Source of the DNA: an uncultured Lachnospiraceae bacterium
Lineage (GTDB): Bacteria; Bacillota; Clostridia; Lachnospirales; Lachnospiraceae
Assembly (NCBI GenBank): GCA_910584695.1
Contig: CAJUBR010000123.1
Span: forward strand, 1 to 5,659
Direction: 5' to 3'
DNA: 5,659 nucleotides
Within the stretch, counting starts at the first letter, position 1; every line of letters begins with the position of its first letter. The position numbers and the translations under genes were made by a program. A model generated the notes under the pieces. The model had not been told where the DNA came from, did not search any database, and saw nothing but the letters and a program-made list of their open reading frames with translations. Shown in pieces: positions 1-5,659 of the stretch.

Positions 1-1
1 A

Positions 2-409
2 GTAGGAGAGAAGTTAGATGCGGCGATTACCTGCGGTGAATATGATGTCATCATCATTAATTTTGCAAATCCGGATATGGTAGGACATACCGGAGTGATT
101 TCGGCTGCCATTAAGGCAGTAGAGCGTGTAGACGCATGCGTAGGAGCTGCTGTTGATGCCATAAAGAAGGTGGACGGTGTACTGTTTATCTGTGCGGACC
201 ACGGTAATGCGGAAAAGATGATTGATTATGAGACGGGTAATCCACATACAGCACATACGACTAACCCGGTACCATTTATTCTTGTAAACTATGGAGATGT
301 GAAGCTGAGAGAGGGTGGATGTCTTGCAGATATCGCACCGACTTTGTTAGAGATCATGGACCTTCCACAGCCTGTAGAAATGACAGGAAAGAGCCTTATT
401 GTAAAATAA
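2..409 (+). CDS. gpmI: 2,3-bisphosphoglycerate-independent phosphoglycerate mutase, C-terminal part (5' end outside window)
   Basis: Cytoplasmic glycolytic enzyme that interconverts 3-phosphoglycerate and 2-phosphoglycerate using two Mn ions and no bisphosphoglycerate cofactor. Only the last 135 residues are present; the family is about 510 long, so roughly the first three quarters lie upstream. The visible part is from the alkaline-phosphatase-like domain and keeps the metal ligands in order: Asp and His in NPDMVGHTG (Asp403 and His407 in the Geobacillus stearothermophilus enzyme), Asp-His in CADHGNAE (Asp444/His445), and the second His of HTAHTTNPVP (His462). The end, DIAPTLLEIMDLPQPVEMTG, is typical of the family, and the gene stops at TAA 407-409. 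The frame is open from base 2 with no break. It lies 123 bases before eno, which performs the next glycolytic step. Identification is secure; the start cannot be seen. Confidence 0.97.
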   Translation, partial: VGEKLDAAITCGEYDVIIINFANPDMVGHTGVISAAIKAVERVDACVGAAVDAIKKVDGVLFICADHGNAEKMIDYETGNPHTAHTTNPVPFILVNYGDVKLREGGCLADIAPTLLEIMDLPQPVEMTGKSLIVK

Positions 410-434
410 CGAAGAAAACTTACCTGCTTGCAAG

Positions 435-465
435 AGTGTTTTTCCAAATCGAAGTAGAAAACGCT
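435..465 (+). other. possible RNA hairpin in the gpmI-eno leader
   Basis: AGTGTTTT (435-442) can pair with AAAACGCT (458-465), giving eight pairs including one G-U around a 15-base loop. No T-run follows the 3' arm, so it does not look like an intrinsic terminator. The segment also contains the 8-base palindrome CTTGCAAG (427-434) just upstream. The pairing is A/U-rich and could arise by chance. It may be a leader structure or a remnant of a weak gpmI terminator. Confidence 0.2.
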
Positions 466-516
466 GCGTATAAAATCCATAAATGTGGAAATACTTGCTA
501 TTAAAGTAATTTTGAT

Positions 517-525
517 AGGAAGGGA
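517..525 (+). promoter_or_regulatory. ribosome binding site of eno
   Basis: AGGAAGGGA ends seven bases before ATG 533. This decides the eno start: the same frame is open upstream to a GTG at 485, but that codon has no comparable purine-rich site and would add 16 residues foreign to the enolase family. Confidence 0.8.
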
Positions 526-532
526 TAATTTC

Positions 533-1822
533 ATGAAGGAATATGAGATTTTAGACGTACATGCAATTGAGATATTGGATTCGAGAGCAAATCCGACACT
601 GGAAGTCACAGTTACTCTAAAGGATGGAATTATGGGAAGTGCAGCCGTTCCAAGCGGAGCCTCTACCGGGCAGTATGAAGCCCATGAGTTGAGGGATGGT
701 GATAAACGGCATCTGGGAAATGGAGTGGAACAGGCTGTTACAAATGTCAATACACGAATTGCAGATAAAATTATCGGAATGAATGTATTAGAACAGGTTA
801 AGATCGACCGCCTGTTAATACAGGCGGACGGAACAGAAAATAAATCCAAATATGGTGCCAATGCAATTTTAGGAGTTTCCCTTGCATGTGCGAAAGCCGC
901 TTCCAATGCATTGGGAATTTCTCTATATCGTTATATAGGCGGTGCCAATGCCAAGGTTTTACCGATACCGATGATGAACATATTAAATGGTGGAAAGCAT
1001 GCAGATAATACGGTGGATATTCAGGAGTTTATGATTGCCCCAGTGGGAGCAGATTCGTTTTCCCATGCAATGGAAATGGCGTGTGAGATTTATCATCATC
1101 TGAAAGAGGTTTTGAAAGCAAAAGGATTATCTACAGGTGTTGGTGACGAAGGGGGGTTTGCACCGGATCTGGCAACAACATCTGATGTATTGGATTTAAT
1201 CGTAGAGGCGATTGAAAAATCCGGATACCGGGCAGGAAATGATATAAAGATTGCATTGGACGCAGCCGCTTCCGAATTATATGACGAAAATTCAGATCTG
1301 TATTATTTTCCGGGAGAAAGCAAAATGGCAGGAAAAGATATTTACCGGAATGCAGAGGAAATGGTACAGTATTATGAAGATTTGGTGGGACGTTATCCGG
1401 TGTTTTCGATTGAAGACGGATTAAACGAAAATGATATGAAGGGATGGAAGTTATTAACTTATCGTTTAGGGGATAAACTCCAGCTTGTGGGGGATGATCT
1501 GTTTGTTACCAATACAAAACGTTTGTCTGATGGAATTCGTGAGAATATTGCAAATGCAATCCTGATCAAATTGAATCAGATCGGAACTTTGACAGAAACG
1601 CTGGATGCAATTGAAATGGCAAAAAATGCAGGATATAAGACGATTGTAAGTCATCGCTCCGGTGAAACAGAGGATACCTTTATCGCAGATCTTGCAGTAG
1701 CAGTCGGTTCGGGGCAGATTAAGACAGGAGCTCCATGTAGAAGTGACCGGACTGCAAAGTATAACCGTCTGTTAAAAATAGAACAGGAGATTGGAAAAGT
1801 TTCGGAGTATGCTTTCCGGTAG
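533..1822 (+). CDS. eno: enolase (phosphopyruvate hydratase)
   Basis: Dehydrates 2-phosphoglycerate to phosphoenolpyruvate with Mg2+, in the cytoplasm; in many bacteria enolase is also a degradosome component. The 429 residues match the usual 425-435. The N-terminal domain has VPSGASTG (39-46) with the mobile active-site loop and ELRDGD (52-57). In the barrel, the expected catalytic and metal residues are present: His156 (GGKHADN), Glu165 (QEFMI), Glu206 (GDEGGF), Asp243 (LDAAAS), Glu294 (SIEDG), Asp321 (GDDLFVTN), Lys346 (IKLNQIGT), His374-Arg375-Ser376 (SHRSGETED) and Lys397 (GQIKTGAP). Start chosen at ATG 533 because of the ribosome binding site at 517-525 and alignment of DVHAIEILDSR with enolase N-termini. 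One oddity is Ala19 in DSRANPT, where almost all enolases have Gly. The gene follows gpmI at 123 bases, so it may share the glycolytic transcript or have its own promoter. Confidence 0.98.
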   Translation: MKEYEILDVHAIEILDSRANPTLEVTVTLKDGIMGSAAVPSGASTGQYEAHELRDGDKRHLGNGVEQAVTNVNTRIADKIIGMNVLEQVKIDRLLIQADGTENKSKYGANAILGVSLACAKAASNALGISLYRYIGGANAKVLPIPMMNILNGGKHADNTVDIQEFMIAPVGADSFSHAMEMACEIYHHLKEVLKAKGLSTGVGDEGGFAPDLATTSDVLDLIVEAIEKSGYRAGNDIKIALDAAASELYDENSDLYYFPGESKMAGKDIYRNAEEMVQYYEDLVGRYPVFSIEDGLNENDMKGWKLLTYRLGDKLQLVGDDLFVTNTKRLSDGIRENIANAILIKLNQIGTLTETLDAIEMAKNAGYKTIVSHRSGETEDTFIADLAVAVGSGQIKTGAPCRSDRTAKYNRLLKIEQEIGKVSEYAFR

Positions 1823-1841
1823 AAGAAAGATATACGCCACA

Positions 1842-1886
1842 GTGAACCTCATGTGCTAAAGCACATTCGGTCACGGGCATTCGCCC
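1842..1886 (+). other. two abutting RNA hairpins after eno
   Basis: The first hairpin (1842-1874) has an outer stem GTGA/TCAC and CC/GG with a bulged A at 1846, a symmetric TC/TC internal loop, and a perfect inner stem ATGTGC (1851-1856)/GCACAT (1861-1866) closed by the tetraloop TAAA. The second starts on the very next base: GGGC (1875-1878), loop ATTC, GCCC (1883-1886). They could stack end to end. This is seen directly in the sequence. Neither has a T-run, so these are not ordinary terminators. They could be a 3'-UTR element of eno mRNA, part of a small RNA, or a copy of a dispersed palindromic repeat; a genome search would tell. Confidence 0.5.
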
Positions 1887-1889
1887 TAT

Positions 1890-1954
1890 GGAAAAGATAA
1901 TATGAAAAGCTGCTTACATGCAAGCATGACACAGCTTTTCATATTATCTTTTCC
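1890..1954 (+). terminator. perfect 23-bp inverted repeat, probable eno terminator
   Basis: Bases 1890-1912 and 1932-1954 are exact reverse complements (23 of 23), separated by a 19-base loop. Within the loop CATG (1917-1920) and CATG (1925-1928) can form a further short stem. The inner stem GAAAAGCTG/CAGCTTTTC followed by the T-rich stretch ATATTATCTTTT looks like an intrinsic terminator with an A-rich 5' side, so it would work in either direction. It lies 67 bases after the eno stop and before the secG promoter, where a terminator is expected. The arm length and perfection exceed what termination needs, so a palindromic repeat element is the alternative. Confidence 0.6.
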
Positions 1955-1985
1955 GCACTGCTCATTGGATTCGTGAAAATTTTGC

Positions 1986-2014
1986 TTGTCATTATGGAAA
2001 CACTGTGATATACT
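1986..2014 (+). promoter_or_regulatory. sigma-A type promoter of secG
   Basis: TTGTCA (1986-1991, five of six matches to TTGACA), a 17-base spacer, and TATACT (2009-2014, five of six matches to TATAAT) preceded by the extended -10 dinucleotide TG at 2006-2007. Transcription would begin near 2021, giving a leader of about 30 bases. The -10 overlaps a small inverted repeat, ACTAT (2012-2016)/ATAGT (2020-2024). This is the best promoter in the window and separates secG from the upstream glycolytic genes. Confidence 0.75.
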
Positions 2015-2037
2015 ATCGAATAGTGAGTTTTTCGGAT

Positions 2038-2045
2038 AGGAGGTG
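2038..2045 (+). promoter_or_regulatory. strong ribosome binding site of secG
   Basis: AGGAGGTG is a near-perfect complement of the 16S rRNA 3' end and ends five bases before ATG 2051. It fixes the start and suggests efficient translation. Confidence 0.85.
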
Positions 2046-2050
2046 TTTTT

Positions 2051-2293
2051 ATGAAGACAGCACTTACAGGCATATTTATTTTAATTTGCATTGTTATTAT
2101 AGGATTGGTTTTATGTCAGGAGGCAAAGGATAATGGTCTGGGAAGTCTTGCAGGCGGAACTTCTGCAGATACCTATTGGAGTAAGAATAAGGGACGTTCA
2201 AGAGAAGGGATGCTGGTATTGGCAACGACAGTCGGAGTTGTGATTTTCCTGCTATTGGCTTTATTGATTAGTTCCAAATTTTTAAATTCGTAA
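2051..2293 (+). CDS. secG: preprotein translocase subunit SecG
   Basis: Small integral membrane subunit of the SecYEG channel; it assists SecA-driven protein export. The 80 residues fit the usual 70-110. Two hydrophobic helices are visible, about residues 5-22 (GIFILICIVIIGLVL) and 54-75 (MLVLATTVGVVIFLLLALLI). The loop between them carries the family signature: LCQEAKDNGLGSLAGG, then TSADTYWSKNKGRSREG, matching the SecG pattern of a Gln-Glu after helix 1, a Gly-rich stretch and a charged segment before helix 2. The start at ATG 2051 is set by the ribosome binding site at 2038-2045. It has its own promoter at 1986-2014 and a terminator at 2299-2330, so it can be a monocistronic unit, although rnr follows only 67 bases later as in many Firmicutes. 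Confidence 0.95.
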   Translation: MKTALTGIFILICIVIIGLVLCQEAKDNGLGSLAGGTSADTYWSKNKGRSREGMLVLATTVGVVIFLLLALLISSKFLNS

Positions 2294-2298
2294 CCATT

Positions 2299-2330
2299 AA
2301 GCTGCTGCATAATTTGTGGCAGCTTTTTTT
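2299..2330 (+). terminator. intrinsic terminator after secG
   Basis: AAGCTGC (2299-2305) pairs exactly with GCAGCTT (2319-2325). The stem extends inward to eleven pairs with two G-U wobbles around a five-base loop (2310-2314), and the T-run continues to 2330. It begins five bases after the secG stop. As it sits between secG and rnr, rnr expression would need readthrough or its own start in the 30 bases after it. Confidence 0.88.
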
Positions 2331-2360
2331 ACTCTATATATGCAATAAAGAGGATTTATT

Positions 2361-4646
2361 ATGACACAATATTTGGAAAGAAAAAATAAAATATTAGAGG
2401 TGATATCGGATAAACATTATAAACCTTTAAAGCAGAAAGAACTTGCCTTTTTACTCCAGGTACAGCCGGAAGACAGAGAAGAGTTTCGGGAAATCTTAGC
2501 GGAACTGGTGAAAGAGGGAAAGGTATTGTTGACCAAGCGGGGAAAATACCAGTCCCTGCCTGAAGTTACAAAGGTCGGAAACTTTATCGGACATCAGAAG
2601 GGATTTGGTTTTGTCTCAGTAGAGGGGGAAGGGGAAGATTACTTTATTCCGGAAGATGCGGTTTCTGGTGCCATGCATAATGACAAGGTTTTGATCCGGG
2701 TTACAAATGCACCGGCCGGCAGACGAAAGGAAGCACAGGTTATCCGCATCATGGAACACGGAAACGATACAGTTGTGGGATATTATCAGAAAAATAAGAG
2801 TTTTGGGTTTGTGATACCGGATAATCAGAGGATTTCTGATGATATTTTTATTTCCAAAAAGAACAGTATGGGAGCGGTAACCGGTCATAAAGTTGTGGTA
2901 AAGCTTACCAGTTTTGGAACCAAAGAAAAAAAGCCGGAAGGCAAGATTATTGAGATATTAGGTCATGTAAATGATCCGGGAACGGATATTTTATCCATTA
3001 TAAAGGCATTCGAACTTCCCATAGAATTTTCTGAAAAAGTGATGCAGTATCTTGAACGTATTCCGGATCATGTATCGGAAGAAGAGATGGAGAACCGGCT
3101 GGATATCAGAAATTGGCAGACGGTTACCATTGATGGAGAGGATGCAAAGGATTTAGATGATGCCATAACCCTTACAAAAGGAGAAAACGGATATCAGTTA
3201 GGTGTTCATATTGCAGATGTTACGAATTATGTAAAAGAATATTCCGTATTGGATAAAGAGGCACTAAAACGGGGAACCAGTGTATATCTGGTGGATCGTG
3301 TGATTCCGATGCTGCCCCATAAGCTGTCAAATGGAATCTGTTCCCTGAATGCAGGAGAAGACCGGCTGGCATTATCCTGTATCATGGATATTGACTGGAA
3401 TGGAAAGCTTACAGGACATCGGATTGCAGAGACAGTAATTCATGTGGACAGACGTATGAGTTACAATCAGGTGGATACTATTTTAAGAGCGGATGCTGTT
3501 AAAAAAGGAGGGTTTTATGACGGAATCGATTATGGGAAAGATAAGACACTTACCCTATCTGACATATCCCTATGCCTCAATGACGGTACTGTGATAAAGG
3601 GAGAAGAAATTTTAAAGAAATATGAGGATTATATTGATTTCTTCTGGCAGATGAAGAAATTATCCGATATACTGAGGAAAAGGCGTATGGAAAGAGGTTC
3701 CATTGATTTTGATTTTCCAGAGGCAAAGATAAAACTGACGGAAGAAGGAGAACCTGTTGAAATCGGTCCCTGTGACCGAAATCCGGCTCATAAGATCATT
3801 GAAGATTTTATGCTGATGGCAAATGAAACCGTTGCAGAAGATTATTTCTGGCAGGAAATCCCCTTTGAGTTCCGCACCCATAAGGCTCCGGATCAGGAAA
3901 AGGTGGATAAGTTAAATGTGATCATGGAGGGGTTTGGATACTATTTCAAAACCTCGGGAGAAAATATTCATCCAAAGGAGTTTCAAAAGCTTCTTAACAG
4001 GCTCGAAGGGACTCCGGAAGAGGGATTTATCAGCCGGATGACGCTGCGGACGATGCAGCAGGCAAGATATACGACAGAATGTACCGGTCATTTTGGGCTG
4101 GCCACCAGATATTATTGCCATTTTACTTCGCCGATCAGACGATATCCGGATTTGCAGATTCACCGGATTATCAAGGAAAATCTGAACGGAAAATTAAACA
4201 GCAAAAGGTTAGAGCACTATGCAGGCATCCTGCCTAGTGTGGTCCAATCCAATTCCAGAAAGGAACGTCTTGCACAGGAAGCAGAGCGGGAAGTGGAGAA
4301 GCTGAAAAAGGTTCAGTATATGAGTAGTAGGATTGGTAAAGAATATGATGGAATTATTTCCGGTGTTACTGCATATGGTCTTTATGTAGAGCTTTCCAAT
4401 ACCATTGAGGGTATGGTTCGAATTGGTGGGATGCTAGATGATTTTTATATTTATGAAGAGAAATCCATGTCGCTGGTGGGGAAAGATTATGGTAAGATCT
4501 ACAGAATGGGACAGACGGTAAGAATCCGGGTGGTTCATACGGACAAGCTTTTAAGAACGATTGATTTTGAACTGGTCGAAGAAGATGACGTGAATGGTTT
4601 GACGTATGATGAAAAGGAAATGATTGACCGGTATACCAACCGGTAA
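2361..4646 (+). CDS. rnr: ribonuclease R (RNB-family 3'-5' exoribonuclease)
   Basis: Processive hydrolytic exoribonuclease that degrades structured RNA, takes part in rRNA quality control and, in bacteria studied, removes nonstop mRNA during tmRNA rescue. The 761 residues show the full RNase R order: N-terminal winged-helix domain (about 5-66), two cold-shock domains (about 70-130 with KGFGFV, and 137-200 with KSFGFV), RNB catalytic domain (about 246-590), and S1 domain (about 658-738). The metal-binding aspartates are in IDGEDAKDLDD: Asp258, Asp264, Asp266 and Asp267, equivalent to Asp272/278/280/281 of E. coli RNase R. HFTSPIRRYPDLQIHR (587-602) is the conserved RNB C-terminal motif. Residues about 376-412 look like an insertion relative to family members. 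The C-terminus is short and acidic, without the Lys-rich tail of the E. coli enzyme. ATG 2361 has AAGAGGA six bases upstream. It lies 28 bases before smpB. Confidence 0.97.
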   Translation: MTQYLERKNKILEVISDKHYKPLKQKELAFLLQVQPEDREEFREILAELVKEGKVLLTKRGKYQSLPEVTKVGNFIGHQKGFGFVSVEGEGEDYFIPEDAVSGAMHNDKVLIRVTNAPAGRRKEAQVIRIMEHGNDTVVGYYQKNKSFGFVIPDNQRISDDIFISKKNSMGAVTGHKVVVKLTSFGTKEKKPEGKIIEILGHVNDPGTDILSIIKAFELPIEFSEKVMQYLERIPDHVSEEEMENRLDIRNWQTVTIDGEDAKDLDDAITLTKGENGYQLGVHIADVTNYVKEYSVLDKEALKRGTSVYLVDRVIPMLPHKLSNGICSLNAGEDRLALSCIMDIDWNGKLTGHRIAETVIHVDRRMSYNQVDTILRADAVKKGGFYDGIDYGKDKTLTLSDISLCLNDGTVIKGEEILKKYEDYIDFFWQMKKLSDILRKRRMERGSIDFDFPEAKIKLTEEGEPVEIGPCDRNPAHKIIEDFMLMANETVAEDYFWQEIPFEFRTHKAPDQEKVDKLNVIMEGFGYYFKTSGENIHPKEFQKLLNRLEGTPEEGFISRMTLRTMQQARYTTECTGHFGLATRYYCHFTSPIRRYPDLQIHRIIKENLNGKLNSKRLEHYAGILPSVVQSNSRKERLAQEAEREVEKLKKVQYMSSRIGKEYDGIISGVTAYGLYVELSNTIEGMVRIGGMLDDFYIYEEKSMSLVGKDYGKIYRMGQTVRIRVVHTDKLLRTIDFELVEEDDVNGLTYDEKEMIDRYTNR

Positions 4647-4674
4647 TTATTTTAGAAAGAAAAGAGGGGAAGAT

Positions 4675-5145
4675 ATGCCAAAACAAAAAGGTGAACGGTT
4701 GATTGCAAATAACAAAAAAGCGTATTTTGATTATTTTATAGATGAAAAATTCGAGGCAGGAATTGAACTTCACGGTACGGAGGTGAAATCGCTGCGCCTT
4801 GGACACTGTAGCATTAAGGAAGCCTTTGTAGCAGTAGAAAACGGAGAAGTAATGATCCGTCAAATGCATATTTCCCCTTATGAAAAAGGGAACATATTTA
4901 ACAAAGATCCGTTACGTCCAAGAAAACTTTTACTCCACAGATATGAGATTAACAAAATTATGGGACAGGCAAAGATGAAAGGTTATACGATTGTTCCGTT
5001 GAAGGTATATTTTAAGGATAGTCTTGTAAAGGTGGAGATCGGACTTGCAAAAGGCAAAAAACTCTATGATAAACGAAATGATATTGCAAAAAAGGATATG
5101 AAACGCGAGGCGGAGAAGGAATTCAAGATCCGTAATATGCGTTAA
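4675..5145 (+). CDS. smpB: SsrA (tmRNA)-binding protein SmpB
   Basis: Small RNA-binding protein that binds the tRNA-like end of tmRNA, delivers it to the A site of stalled ribosomes and is needed for trans-translation. The 156 residues are the normal length. Family motifs in order: NKKAYFDYFI (13-22), GIELHGTEVKSLR (29-41), HISPY (65-69), DPLRPRKLLLH (78-88), GYTIVPLKVYFK (103-114), and the basic GLAKGKKLYDKR (123-134) leading into the Lys/Arg-rich C-terminal tail that probes the mRNA channel. ATG 4675 is chosen over the in-frame TTG at 4624, because GAGGGGA at 4664-4670 lies just upstream, MPKQKGERLIANN aligns with SmpB N-termini, and the earlier start would overlap the end of rnr. Spacing of 28 bases after rnr with no terminator between them suggests co-transcription. 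Confidence 0.97.
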   Translation: MPKQKGERLIANNKKAYFDYFIDEKFEAGIELHGTEVKSLRLGHCSIKEAFVAVENGEVMIRQMHISPYEKGNIFNKDPLRPRKLLLHRYEINKIMGQAKMKGYTIVPLKVYFKDSLVKVEIGLAKGKKLYDKRNDIAKKDMKREAEKEFKIRNMR

Positions 5146-5179
5146 AATGATTTATGTTCACGAAAATTTCAGTTTTCTT

Positions 5180-5207
5180 TTTACGAAAAATGTGGTAATC
5201 TTATATT
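5180..5207 (+). promoter_or_regulatory. possible promoter in the smpB downstream spacer
   Basis: TTTACG (5180-5185, four of six matches) and TATATT (5202-5207, five of six) are separated by 16 bases. It would drive the small membrane protein gene at 5300 with a leader of about 85 bases. A perfect TTGACA also occurs at 5213-5218, but no acceptable -10 lies 16-18 bases after it. The surrounding spacer (5146-5299) is A/T-rich and contains no clear terminator, only a weak GAAAA/TTTTC pairing (5162-5177) before a T-run. Readthrough from smpB remains equally possible. Confidence 0.3.
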
Positions 5208-5288
5208 TGGTTTTGACAGGCAAATGAGTCAGGCAGATGTATGGCATTCATTGGGAAAATGCTGTAAGTTTGTTAATGAAAACAGGAT

Positions 5289-5295
5289 GGGAGGA
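5289..5295 (+). promoter_or_regulatory. ribosome binding site deciding the start of the last gene
   Basis: GGGAGGA ends four bases before ATG 5300. The frame is also open from ATG 5237, but that codon has only a weak AGGCAG upstream, and the 21 extra residues would precede an already complete, strongly basic N-terminus. Confidence 0.75.
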
Positions 5296-5299
5296 TATT

Positions 5300-5644
5300 A
5301 TGAGTCAGGAAAAAGTAGATAGAAGAAAATACGAGAAGAAGAACCGTAAGAAATTAGAAAAGCAGCGAAAGGTAAAAACGGCTTTGAAATGCACTGCCGC
5401 TGCTATAGTAGTTGGTGCAATTTTTGGTGTACCGTTGGGAATCCGAATTTATAGGGAGCAGCCCAAATTTGTCGGAGATTCTGTTTTGTCTGCCTATATC
5501 AGTAATTACATTGATGAAAATCATGCTGCAGATGTTCCAGCATTTGGCAGCGAGGAAGATGCCGTAAAGGATGCTGCCTCAAAAGCAATCGAAGAGGTCT
5601 CCAGTACTCAGGAGGAACAGGCCGATAAAGATAATAACAAATAA
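5300..5644 (+). CDS. uncharacterised single-pass membrane protein, 114 residues
   Basis: I do not recognise a named family. Three segments are visible. Residues 1-27 are very basic, with 13 Lys/Arg in the first 26 residues (for example RRKYEKKNRKK), and may form a helix. Residues about 28-50 (core AAAIVVGAIFGVPLGIRIY) form one hydrophobic membrane segment with several small residues. Residues 51-114 are acidic and Ser/Ala-rich, beginning with FVGDSVLSAYISNYID and ending in a low-complexity, probably disordered tail. The positive-inside rule predicts a cytoplasmic N-terminus and an extracellular C-terminus. There is a lone Cys at the start of the hydrophobic segment, but nothing suggests a lipobox. 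ATG 5300 is chosen because of the ribosome binding site at 5289-5295. Base composition and codon use resemble its neighbours, so recent transfer is not indicated. It lies 154 bases after smpB. Function unknown. Confidence 0.8.
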   Translation: MSQEKVDRRKYEKKNRKKLEKQRKVKTALKCTAAAIVVGAIFGVPLGIRIYREQPKFVGDSVLSAYISNYIDENHAADVPAFGSEEDAVKDAASKAIEEVSSTQEEQADKDNNK

Positions 5645-5659
5645 AATATTTATTATTTG

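Noticed and set aside
469..504. TATAAA (469-474) and extended -10-like TGCTATTAA (496-504) before eno
   Set aside because: No acceptable -35 lies 16-18 bases upstream of either (AAATCG and TCCATA at the expected places). An eno promoter here is possible but not supported.
485..532. Upstream GTG start for enolase
   Set aside because: It adds 16 residues not found in enolases and lacks a ribosome binding site, whereas ATG 533 has a good one.
289..906. Minus-strand open frame of 205 codons
   Set aside because: It runs opposite gpmI and eno, both certain genes, has no ribosome binding site or family resemblance, and its translation is a Ser/Cys/Ile-rich mix typical of an antisense shadow.
4366..4869. 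Minus-strand open frame of 167 codons
   Set aside because: It lies opposite the end of rnr and the start of smpB, which have clear family motifs; it shows no recognisable domain.
5146..5299. Possible ssrA (tmRNA) gene after smpB
   Set aside because: The spacer is short and A/T-rich, with no tRNA-like ends and no tag-coding segment; ssrA, if linked, lies beyond the window.
5237..5299. Longer form of the last gene starting at ATG 5237
   Set aside because: The downstream ATG 5300 has a much better ribosome binding site, and the added segment contains no recognisable signal.
1..5659. CRISPR array, insertion sequence, tRNA, rRNA or phage gene
   Set aside because: No regularly spaced repeats, transposase or integrase motifs, cloverleaf or rRNA sequence were seen on either strand.

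Overview
The window is a stretch of core, housekeeping chromosome from a low-to-moderate GC Gram-positive bacterium. Gene order (gpmI-eno, then secG-rnr-smpB), strong AGGAGG-type ribosome binding sites, A/T-rich intergenic DNA and the protein sequences fit a member of the Clostridia, most likely family Lachnospiraceae. The genus cannot be fixed from this sequence alone. Every supported gene is on the + strand.

Layout. Positions 1-409 hold the last 135 codons of gpmI (cofactor-independent phosphoglycerate mutase). A 123-base leader follows, then eno (enolase, 533-1822), so two consecutive steps of lower glycolysis sit side by side. Positions 1823-2050 (228 bases) are non-coding but rich in structure: two abutting small hairpins (1842-1886), then a perfect 23-bp inverted repeat (1890-1954) that probably ends the eno transcript, then a good sigma-A promoter (1986-2014) for secG. 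secG (2051-2293, SecYEG translocon subunit) is followed by a clear intrinsic terminator (2299-2330). rnr (2361-4646, RNase R) and smpB (4675-5145, tmRNA-binding protein) follow with a 28-base gap and are probably co-transcribed. A 154-base spacer leads to an unrecognised 114-residue single-pass membrane protein (5300-5644).

How the genes fit together. gpmI and eno convert 3-phosphoglycerate to phosphoenolpyruvate. rnr and smpB belong to ribosome rescue: SmpB carries tmRNA to stalled ribosomes and RNase R is known to degrade the faulty mRNA. The secG-rnr-smpB order is widespread in Firmicutes and often continues to ssrA (tmRNA), but no ssrA is visible here.

I found no convincing new multi-gene system, mobile element, CRISPR array, tRNA or rRNA. 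The items most worth a second look are the structured non-coding block after eno, an apparent insertion of about 30 residues in the RNase R catalytic domain, and the small membrane protein after smpB.
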